From positions 1,910,611 through 1,974,610 of the forward strand of contig JAYKAV010003166.1 of the NCBI GenBank assembly GCA_035582835.1: a stretch of DNA of 64,000 nt. Reading direction: 5' to 3'. The DNA comes from Phoebastria nigripes. Its lineage: Eukaryota > Chordata > Aves > Procellariiformes > Diomedeidae. The position numbers were made by a program, and so were the translations under genes. The notes beneath the pieces are model-generated. The model saw nothing but the letters and a program-made list of their open reading frames with translations, was not told the origin of the DNA and did not search any database. Below are positions 1 to 27,800 of this stretch, one piece after another; position 1 is the stretch's first letter, and each line of letters begins with the position of its first letter.

Positions 1-18316
<18,316 letters not shown>

Positions 18317-18337
18317 CAGATAATTTAAAAATCATTC

Positions 18338-18343
18338 AATAAA
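18338..18343 (+). terminator. AATAAA polyadenylation signal, most proximal, CTBP2
   Basis: Canonical AATAAA 22 bases after the stop codon. Use here would give an almost UTR-less mRNA. Whether it is used cannot be seen. Confidence 0.3.
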
Positions 18344-18599
18344 CTTGGGACCAAGAGACATTGGAAAAGAAGTTATACATGAACTAAAAAAGAATTTGAT
18401 ACGAAATTTGTAATGTTGATTTTGGACAGACGCATCATTGATGTTCCAGTGTTAACGACAGCGATAGCAGTCAAGACTGGGGAGAAGCCCTGAAGAAGTC
18501 ACCTGCTTACTGAAGCGCTGAAAACTAGGATGTGATACGTTAATGATCAACTTCTGTTATTGTGTGTTAAGTTTCCTTCATCTGTGCATCAATCACATG

Positions 18600-18605
18600 A
18601 ATAAA
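18600..18605 (+). terminator. AATAAA polyadenylation signal, CTBP2
   Basis: Canonical AATAAA about 285 bases after the stop, followed within 10 bases by a T-rich tract (18612-18619). It is a plausible proximal cleavage site. Confidence 0.5.
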
Positions 18606-19011
18606 AATAGATTTTTTTTCCCTCAATTCCTTGGGAAGAACAGGGCTTCTGCACCTGTTTTCAAACCACTGCATTAAGCAATCCTTACAGAGTTAACATA
18701 GAAATTTAAGAGGAAACCAGTATGTGGCTTCAGCCCTTTCCTTACTCTTGTATCTGGTTACCTCTTCTAACGGGAGGCATCAGTACTGGCTTTGAAGTGG
18801 AAGGAAAAAAAAAAAGAAAAAAAAAAAAAATCCTTTTTGCAGTCTCACAGGGCCAGTGACGTGTAACAGTTCTCCTGCCAGGTTTAAGTTCTAGCCATTC
18901 CAGCCGGGATCCGTGGGATGGGGAGGGCAGAAAGGGCTCCTGGCAACGGCTGCTGCCCTCCCCGGCTAATGAAAAAACAAACTGCCAGTCTCTTCTCTGC
19001 CCAATACACTG

Positions 19012-19017
19012 AATAAA
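19012..19017 (+). terminator. AATAAA polyadenylation signal, CTBP2
   Basis: Canonical AATAAA 35 bases before a 32-base genomic A run at 19053. The A run could cause false oligo-dT priming, so cDNA ends reported here should be treated with care. Confidence 0.35.
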
Positions 19018-19050
19018 GTAGCTGTGCATTCACCTACGCCCTGCAATGAT

Positions 19051-19052
<2 letters not shown>

Positions 19053-19086
<34 letters not shown>

Positions 19087-19107
19087 AAAAAGAAAAAAAG
19101 AAGAAAG
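19053..19107. repeat. A32 run and A/G-rich tract in CTBP2 3' UTR
   Basis: Thirty-two consecutive As (19053-19084) followed by GA-interrupted A runs. This is part of the CTBP2 transcript if the distal signal is used. Confidence 0.95.
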
Positions 19108-19613
19108 TATTAAGTTTCACACACTATTTGTACTCAAATATATTTTCTCAGTTTTAAATCTGCAGCTATTTTATCAAGTGGAAAAAGTCTTGAGCTGGAA
19201 AGGGTTCAAGAATAATGTTGCATTTCCTTATGTCTCAGGAAACACTTTTTATGGTAACTTGTCAGACTGTCTATGAACAAAACCCACTTTTTTAGACATT
19301 GATAAAAGTCTTCTTTTCTTCACGTGATATTTTATACAAGAACACTTCAAAATGTGTTATTAGATGTGACTGATTTTAACAAATCCTATTAGATTTGTAT
19401 CAACTAGTTACATGTTATATTCATAGTCTTTTGTGAATCATCACCTTTTTGTTTTTAAAAAGATGGCCTATTTTGAGCCTTTGTATGGGTACATTCCTGT
19501 TTCTGTGACAAAAAAAAAAAAAAAAATCTTAAGCTGTCCCAAACAGAAAAAAAAAAAAAACAATGGCTATCAGAAGTATGTTTTGTTTTAGTGTGTTACC
19601 GTTATTGTATTTG

Positions 19614-19619
19614 TTTATT
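19614..19619 (-). terminator. Candidate minus-strand AATAAA inside the CTBP2 3' UTR
   Basis: TTTATT on the + strand reads AATAAA on the - strand, 36 bases from the distal CTBP2 signal. If the ZRANB1 3' UTR extends this far it would end here, overlapping CTBP2. The motif is plain in sequence; its use is inference. Confidence 0.25.
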
Positions 19620-19654
19620 GTAAAGGTGGACATTTAGCGTTCAGTGCAGTTTTC

Positions 19655-19660
19655 AATAAA
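19655..19660 (+). terminator. AATAAA distal polyadenylation signal, CTBP2
   Basis: Canonical AATAAA in the context TTTTCAATAAAAAGTG at the end of the region that reads as 3' UTR. It is the best candidate for the end of the long CTBP2 transcript. Confidence 0.6.
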
Positions 19661-21365
19661 AAGTGATAAAATTTCTATAATTTCTGAAAGGTAAGAGCTC
19701 TCGCTGCAATCTGACTAATGCTTTAAGCTGAAGACGTTGAGAATGCACAGTAAGGTACAGAAACGCAACTCTGATCACACTGTGCCCTCCTCCGAAACCG
19801 AGTACGATTGCACAGCGGAGAGCAGGTAAGTTGTCCTCCAGTCTGACTTCGCTACCCCTGGCACTTGAGCAGCAGCTGGGACCCGCTGGTGTCATGGTCA
19901 GCAGAAGGACGACGCTTAAAGAGAGCCGTGATTTGCACCGGCCCAGGATCTGTCCTTGGCTTCCTGCAACTGGCTTTGAGAAACCCTGTAGAAACTCGGT
20001 TCAAGCTTGCTGTGTGCAGGTCAGTTTTAAAATTGCACTGCTGGGGAAACGCTTGCTGAATTTCGTTTCCTATCCAGACTTTCAGGATAAATGTGGGACC
20101 TTATATGCAGCCTAGGTGGAAAAAGATTGCTATGGTTTCCATTAAGCTACGAAGGCAGCTACACCTCAAACAACATTTTTTTGTACATGCTCAAGAAATG
20201 AAGCACTAACAAACCACTGGGGAACAAAGCTGAAAACATGCCTGAGAGGTGCTCGCAGCTTCAAGCCTCGCTAGACAAAAGGCCCGCTCTTTCCTTTCCA
20301 CCCTGTCTTTCACGCTGCGTCAGTGCCAGCACACACGGTGTTAGATGGGGCAAAAAGCTTGGTCTGGAAAGGGACTAAAAAAAGCTGAAACCAAAAAGTG
20401 TCTAGGTTACAAAACTCTGTATTTTGTTTGCTTTAAATTAAACCGAAAACCAGTTACCAGCTTCAAACATGTTAAAAAAGAGGTCACCTTTCATAGATGA
20501 GTGACCACTGTCAGCAATCAACATAGCACACCAGTGATTATCCATGAACACCACGAGAAACCAGGAAGATCACACAGGTTAGTTACAGAGAAGGTGTTTG
20601 GGAAACACTGAAACGATGCTAAAAACCAAGAGGAAAACACGTAATTGATGTTAAGGTTTAGATTTGTTTTAAAGATAAACTAGCTCTGGTACTTTGATTT
20701 GTTTTTAAATAAGCGGTTGCATCCCAGATGGGTGCAAGTACTTCCCTGCGTCGCAGGATCTCATGCGCCGGTGGTTCCTCGTGCATCCGCTGCCAGCAGT
20801 GGACTCAGCACCAGGACAGCAAGAGGCTTAGCTCAGACCCCACGGGGAACAGCAGATGCTGTATTTTTCATCCAACACCCAACCTCCCTCTCAACCAAAA
20901 CCAAGGACGGATGCAAACGTAGGCAGACGGGTTCTACGGAAGTGCTACAAGCTCAACAAGAGCAGAAATAAAGAGATNCCAAGGGTTACAAACTAAAGGA
21001 CGCGTTTTAGTAACAGACTGCAGTTTTAGGAGTTGCCCTCCGCTGTTGGGTTTCAAGCGCCTGCAGTGCAAACGCCAGCAAAACGCGCAAAGAGAAGATC
21101 CGTGGAAGCAGAAAGGGGAGAGTATCATCGCAACCAAGATATGCCAAAGCGCCGGGAAGCGGCACGATGCAACTCTAAAAATGGAAAATTATTGGGCAAA
21201 GAAACGGGAGACAAACAGTTGCTGCTGAAGATTTGTGCCGTTACTTTGCTGACAGAGCCATACTGCTGTTGTCGCACTCAAGGAAGGCAGGCAGGGAGGC
21301 TCTCCACTGATGATGGATGTCAGAGTAGCTTAAAAAAAAAAAAGGCAGCTTGAAGGTGACAGACA

Positions 21366-21367
<2 letters not shown>

Positions 21368-21428
<61 letters not shown>
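21368..21428. repeat. A61 homopolymer run
   Basis: Sixty-one consecutive As, a U tract if transcribed in ZRANB1. No flanking target duplication or retrocopy was recognised, so it is not clearly a retroposon tail. Confidence 0.95.
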
Positions 21429-21430
<2 letters not shown>

Positions 21431-21953
21431 AACCAAACTAAAAAAAGGAGTTAAGGGAAGTTACTGAACAAAAGGGGAAAAAAGGAAAAGCAGCAATTAA
21501 ATAAGGGTCTCTAAATGCACACAAACCGATTCTGTTAACGGAGTAAACACAACCTAGTAATATTTGCCATAAGCCATGCAGCAGAACTTTGGAAGAATCC
21601 AGAATTACTAAATTTTAATATATTAAAAACAAAAGAAATACAGGGATTTTCACTGAGGATTTCATAAATAAAACCAGAAAAAACGACCAGATGTAAAGGA
21701 GGTAGCAATGAAAAGCCAAGTTCTGTGCTAGGAAAGCGTGTGCTACTGCGAGCAATAATATGAGGAAAGTAACACCGAGAAACCCAATTTTATCTATATA
21801 CTTGGCTAAAAGAGCAGAACTTGCCGACAAGCTGCAAGGTAGCATTTGCAAATTAATCTCAGTATTTGTAAACTTTCAAGTATGTAATTCAAGGAGAGTA
21901 CCCATTAANGTACACTGACTACTGTGCTAGCACAAAGCAGGGGTTTGCATCTC

Positions 21954-21959
21954 TTTAAT
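21954..21959 (-). terminator. Candidate ATTAAA signal for ZRANB1
   Basis: TTTAAT on the + strand reads ATTAAA in ZRANB1 sense, about 2.7 kb after the stop. It is a common variant signal; use is unproven. Confidence 0.2.
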
Positions 21960-22777
21960 CTACAGGTACATGAGGTTTGGATTACTTTGATTTTGAAAAA
22001 GATACTTCACCAGTTCTGAAATGACCCGTGAAGCGTGTTAACCTGAACATACCATTTTACAGCACATCAGAACAAAACAATAATGATCAAGAAAGCCAAG
22101 TGCTCTGAAGTACCAGGACTGTCCTCTCATACCAGAACTAGATAAATATCGGAGAGCACGGTGCATGCTTTTGAAAAACAGCTGAACTGACTGCACGGTG
22201 AACTTCCACTTGCTATGGCGAAGTGTTGGTGGGGGACAGGGATCGTCAGGCCACAACGCAGGCTGCCCACGTACAGCAACGGGAGATAAGGAAAGGCGTG
22301 CTCGTCGAATTTGGCTCAAGGTAGACTTTCACATTGGTTATTCTCCCCATGTTACAAGGAAGCTTTACTTCCTTAAACGGAACAGTACTGCAGAAAGCAA
22401 AGGGGGGATGTTAAAATTCTGCACAGCATTTTGCACACCCCTTGAAGTAGCCTACGGAAGGTAGGAGCTTATCCTTTTGTCCATTCAAATGGTGGTCTGC
22501 GCAGGGAAGGTAGTTCTGGGTAAGCTAGGATCTGAATTTACAGCGATCTGGTTACTGAACGAGAACTTCTAAAGCTGGCGTGCTTGGGACCTCCATAAGT
22601 GTACCGGGTTACACCATGACAGAGAAACGATGCCACCAAGCACACGGCGCAGGCCAGCTCAGATCATGGAAATTCTCATCCCAGCTTACTCTGCATTCAG
22701 TTCCCTGGACAGAAAAGCTTTACATCCTCAGCTGGACAAGGTATAAAAGGATTTCACTGCAAGGTAAGGAAGAGGAC

Positions 22778-22788
22778 AAAAAAAAAAA

Positions 22789-22844
<56 letters not shown>

Positions 22845-22870
22845 AAAAAAAAAAAAAAAAAACCAAAAAA
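22778..22870. repeat. A-rich tract of about 90 bases
   Basis: Nearly pure A with rare C or CC interruptions. It lies within the presumed ZRANB1 3' UTR. Confidence 0.95.
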
Positions 22871-23955
22871 ACACACCCCCAACAATTTAGAAAGCAAACT
22901 TGAAATAGGACCATATGCTTGTGAAGAACCTCTTTAGTATCTGCGGTTTGCCTATTTAGTTCAGGTAAATCATACGTACATTGCAGATAGGCATGCATTC
23001 TTTTACCTGAAAATTTGCGCATGCACCAATCAGAGGAGATCTAATGGCCAAAAAAAAAGGTGGAGACATTTCATAATAAGCCTCAATGGAATCTGGGATG
23101 GGAAAATTGCTAAGTTAATACAGTACTTCATTATTTCTATACTTTTGGTGTCGTCACCAAGTTTACGTAGGAGTTGTGCACATTTCAACACCATCTAAGC
23201 AGCATTTGGAAGAAAAAGCAGCAAGTTCCTCAGGGTTTCCATAGCTCTGAACTACATAAAAATATGTGCTATGGGGCTTCTTTCCAAATTCTAATTAAAA
23301 CAATTTCATCTACTGGAAAATTCCTTATTCAGCCACCACACCATCAAAAGTGCTTTTCCAGAGAACCTGAATTGCACTGTATATGTAAAAACTGGCATTA
23401 ACCTTTAGTGTTTAAGTGAGATTTTTAGATAAACTTTATCCATTACAGGTTACATGGCTAAAGTTATCAAATATAATAAAATTTCTACTGGAGAATATAC
23501 TCTGAACTTACAATCTTAGGAACTTACATAAGTTTAAGTATGGCCACATCAATCAACATGCAAGAAATTCCCAGGTTTACATACTGAGAAATATATAACA
23601 CAGTGCTTTTAAAAACAACTTTAGCATAGATTCTTCTTTTTAGTTAGAACTGCCAAGTGTATTCTCACTAGATTTAATGACCAAGGAGTAACCCTTTAAA
23701 AAGGTGTTTTTTCATTTGCAGCAATGTTTAAGTTGATGAAAGATAAATGATAAAATGATTCATGGTTTGTATCACAGCAAGACGGAGTGTTGACAGTACG
23801 AAATTCTCAATCATGTCTGAGTTCTCAAATTTCACACAATTTTGTTTAGTGTATGCTCACTGGAATAAAATCCCTATATTTTAGGTCACTTCTCTGAATA
23901 AATATTATTACGTATACTGAAAGGAATCTATTAACTATTAGAAGAAAAAAAAAAA

Positions 23956-23961
23956 NNNNGN
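23956..23961. other. Small ambiguous stretch (Ns) in an A run
   Basis: Five Ns around a G inside an A-rich stretch; homopolymer length not resolved. Confidence 0.99.
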
Positions 23962-24045
23962 AAAAAAAAACTCTCTCAGGAAAGAAATCATTTCACTCAA
24001 TGAAAAATTTAGCTTCTCTTCCAGTTTGTTCCGTAGAGTTTAGAT

Positions 24046-24051
24046 TTTATT
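24046..24051 (-). terminator. Candidate AATAAA for a short ZRANB1 3' UTR
   Basis: TTTATT on the + strand is AATAAA in ZRANB1 sense, about 630 bases after the stop. It would give a short 3' UTR isoform. Nothing else in the sequence proves use. Confidence 0.35.
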
Positions 24052-24679
24052 ATATGGGCACAGCAGTAACTAAAATATTGAATGTAAAATAATGAATGTA
24101 TTTTTGCTTATNACTTGCTGTGGATATTTTGTGCAAACAAAAAAACCTCACAATCTGACCTGGGCACTAGCGAGATGTCACATAAAAGGGCCTTTCACGG
24201 AAATGTGTCAGAGTATCTAAAAGGTGATGTAGAATACCAAGTTCTACTGTAAAAGAATCTCGGAGGGAAGAGATATCCATCTAACATGTGCTTTCATAAG
24301 TGCCCTTATTTGAAAAATTTCTTCGCAATAATTAAGATGCTGGTATACTTTTCCTATTACACAACCTCTTACACAACCACATGCGGTACATTTATAGACA
24401 GATTTACAATCAGAAAGAAAAATGTTTTTTTCTGTCTTGATAATAAAATTAGCTGTTTTTTGTTTCTTTTTCTTTGTTTTTATACAAACTGTAGTCCAGC
24501 CCATTTCGCTCTCTTCACGCAGCAGATGAGCTTCTAGACTCTCTCCATGCTGGTTAGGAAAATCCTTTACAGCATATTTCCCCTAGAATTGGGTCGTTCC
24601 ACAACGAACTGCTAGAGAACAACGCTAACTCCGGGTCAGACACTCTGCGCTGGTAGTTTTCTTTGCAATTTCTTCATCA

Positions 24680-24898
24680 TCATTCATCATCATCATCCTC
24701 GTCTTCCTCGCCATCGGAAAGGGATGTACAAGGGCGGATCTGTCGGTAGCGATCAAGCCACTTCTCTACCATCTGGGTGACCAGCGGATGATTGCGCCTA
24801 CGAGAGCTTTTCTGCATCGCAACAAGAACCCCTCCTTCTGTCACACAGCAGTCCAGCCATTCCCGAAGCAGCTTTTCCTGCTGCTCCTCATTACCTAT
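24680..24898 (-). CDS. ZRANB1: ZRANB1 last coding exon (residues I637-E708, stop)
   Basis: The acceptor CCCCCAAAG lies above 24898. It encodes [20 protein letters not shown], then [20 protein letters not shown], then [15 protein letters not shown], and ends in an acidic tail EEDEDDDDE before TGA (24682-24680). The tail is encoded by a GAT repeat that runs across the stop codon. Confidence 0.97.
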   Translation of the reverse strand: MGNEEQQEKLLREWLDCCVTEGGVLVAMQKSSRRRNHPLVTQMVEKWLDRYRQIRPCTSLSDGEEDEDDDDE

Positions 24899-27800
24899 CT
24901 TTGGGGGAGAGAAAACGGCTTGAGAATGAGCCTTGAAACATTACCAGCAACTTTAAGCAAGCCACCTGCGATTCTCTGAAATACCCAGGCTAGGGGAACA
25001 ATGCCGTTCCTTTCCAAAGCTGACAGAGTTAGCATACTACTTCACCGCAGCTGGGAGTCTCCNAAAGCCAAACTGATGCACACTGCGTTTTCAACCAAAA
25101 TTTGAAGGCTCTGGAAATATTCTCCAGCTATTCTCCCCTTCTAAATTTTTCAGATGTTTGTTTCCAATATAGCCTTCCTATACTTCAATTATTTGTGAGT
25201 AACTAATTATTTATGGTAGGGACAATATATAAGGAGGGTAAGTCCTAAAAGAGCCTTCTGGCTTTACAAAGCAGTTTTTAGGAGTCTAGCAGTTTGACGT
25301 GAAACACTTCCTCTTGTAAGACATAACAAATGTTGGCTTGCTGAAAAAATATCCCTCTCTAGACTTAAANCCCATACTTTTTCTCCTTTATCTACAGGAT
25401 ATCCACTTTTTGCAATTACTTCAGGTTTCCCAAGTGTCCCTTCCCCCACTTTACTGAAGTGGTTCCCTGTCTTTATCATAGTTATTAAAGAAAAAACTAA
25501 TTGAGTTTCATTAGAAAAAGAGGTAGAGTATGCTGTAACTACTGGGCAATATTTATGTTGCATCCTTTAAAAAAAGAAAAAAAAAAAAAAACAAACTGTA
25601 TTTCAGTCTCACGTTAATGTCAGAATCCTTATTTCTGGGTCCTTTTCAAGGTACACTTGTATTCACATGCACAGTGAAGTTACATTCAATTTACAGAGCT
25701 ATAAATAAGCATCGAATTTGTCGGAAAATATCTTTCAGAGTCACCTCAAATGATGGGGAAGGCAGCAGTATTAATTAAACAGAACAGCATACTCCCTATA
25801 ATTCTCTGAACTGCAAAAACATACGGGGCTACAGGGATTGCTGAGGCCACAGCTTCGAAGCAGCCGTGACAAAGGCTATCAGCTACACAACCATTCCTTA
25901 CCTCTTGAGCAGAAAGGAAGTGAATGTGCAATAATTTCCTCTCGCTATCCACCAACGGTAGAAAAGTAACAGTAACATCATCATCAGTGTTCAGGTTAGC
26001 ACCAGCACCTCGATTGCCATAACCATCGTTCTCCATGGCAACCAGAGCAGAGAAATGGCCCCTCGTGTAGCCCAGAGCAATAGGACTTTTCCAACAAAAA
26101 CTCTGTTCCCATAACAAAGGCAAATATACACCTACGACAAATTAAAACAAGGGGTAAGACTCGGAACTACAATGTTCAACAACAAAGAATTTTGATACAA
26201 ACCTTTTGCTTTTGGCTGAACACAGTAACAGCAGCACATCACAAGCATTTAAAACGTACTTGGTTTGGTCTACACTAATATAGGTCACGCTCTTCAGTAC
26301 AGCTAATTATTATTAGGTTAACGTGAGATTAAGTATCTCTGCAACTGTACAAGTTTAGACATAAAAGCCATTATAATTACAACCAATACCACATTACCAT
26401 TCCCCGAAAATCTACAATCTATAGAATAGTGATGAACAAAAAACAAAGGTTAGAAAAGCAGTCTTCTATGTTTGGTAACTCTTCTTAAAAATAAAAAAAA
26501 ATATAAAGAAAAAAAAAAAATCAGATTCTGCATCACAGAAATAAAAGCTACAGTCAGATGTCTATTTTTACCAGAGCAAAAATTCCACCATCTGCTTACA
26601 AAACTTATTACTAAAAGAATTTACTGCACTAAATATTGTTTAGTACCTAAGTATGTTAGCCTATCCCAGAGACAATGGCACTTCTCATAAGCATTGTATT
26701 AATAGATTAAATTAACCCACATCAATTATACATATCTAGTCTCAAAACAAACCACCCAAAAGCTGATACTATTTTGCTCAGATACAACAAATTACAGATG
26801 TCACAGATTCTGAAAGAAACTGCAGTTTTTCTCCCCACCATTTTTAGCAATAAAGACAGTAATTCACTTGAGGTGCATGAAGTCTCAAAATAAAACTAGA
26901 ACTCTTTTCTTCTAGGAACATAAATAATTCTTGGTGTGTACTGCTGCAAGACAACTTAAGCAAAAGCATGCCTTACCTTGTGACAGTTTAAAAATAGCCA
27001 CGCATAAACTTAAGTGCACATGTAGCATAGCAACCTTTCATAGTACAGCTGCTGCCAGTAAGTTAGGAATAGACGCTGCAGCAAAACAAGGCACTTCTCC
27101 TCCAACATCCATGGAGATGGAAGGGCAACACTAAAATGGAAACCTGAGGCAGGGGGTGGTTTTGGAGGTTTTACTTAAGTTTAGAACTCCTCTTTCTTTG
27201 CTGCAACAAAAATTAGAGGAGGCTACCGGTAAATATTTGTCCCTTTTTCCCCCCTCATTCTTGAATTGGCAATCAAGAAATACCTAAAAGTCTTTCCATT
27301 TCTTTTAGATTAACATTCACACAAGTTTTTACAACATCTAGATCTAAGGACAAATCCATTTAATACCTTCTTAGCGCTCCCTTCCTCCCATCCCCATTAC
27401 CATGAAGTCTCACTGTAATTCAATGCTAAACACAAAAGATGCAGAGCAAGGGATATGTGTTAACCAAAAAGTTTCAAGCCTTTACATTTAGGGAAAGAAC
27501 CAAACATCTGGTCAAAATTCAAAGTTACATTGAAAATAACACACTAACAGTCAAATGCAATGAAGACAGTCCCTCAATTCCCAGAAATTCATTCTTCATG
27601 CACACTCAGAGAAATAACTTCATAAACTTTTTTCCAATCTTTAGTCTGAAGCATCAGCAAAACAATCAAGCATTGAGGGTTGGAAACTAATTTATTAATG
27701 TTGTATACTTCATTTAGGTATTTTGGTGCTATCTATATACACATTGGTTAGGTCACCGAGGCCTTTCAGAACTGAAAACATCAGCACCCTCAGGGTGACC

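Larger units (their letters stand above)
18317..19680 (+). other. CTBP2: CTBP2 3' untranslated region
   Basis: The region after the stop has no coding potential. It carries AATAAA at 18338-18343, 18600-18605, 19012-19017 and 19655-19660, so short and long 3' UTRs are possible. The last signal is followed by TG- and T-containing sequence and I take it as the distal end. Inside are pure A runs at 19053-19084 (32 As), 19510-19526 and 19547-19560. The exact cleavage site near 19675-19685 is inferred. Confidence 0.75.
19681..24679 (-). other. ZRANB1: Convergent 3' region, probably mostly ZRANB1 3' UTR
   Basis: No coding exon was recognised on either strand between the CTBP2 end and the ZRANB1 stop. 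In human the two genes are convergent with very little space between them, from which I infer that much of this stretch is ZRANB1 3' UTR. Minus-strand signal candidates are AATAAA at 24046-24051 and ATTAAA at 21954-21959 and 21614-21619. It contains very long A tracts at 21368-21428 and 22778-22870. The true 3' end is not determined. Confidence 0.5.

Noticed and set aside
21368..21428. Poly(A) run as the tail of a processed pseudogene
   Set aside because: No recognisable gene body precedes it and no flanking target duplication was found.
22580..22903. Open frame ending in a long Lys run
   Set aside because: Translation of an A-rich tract; no protein features.
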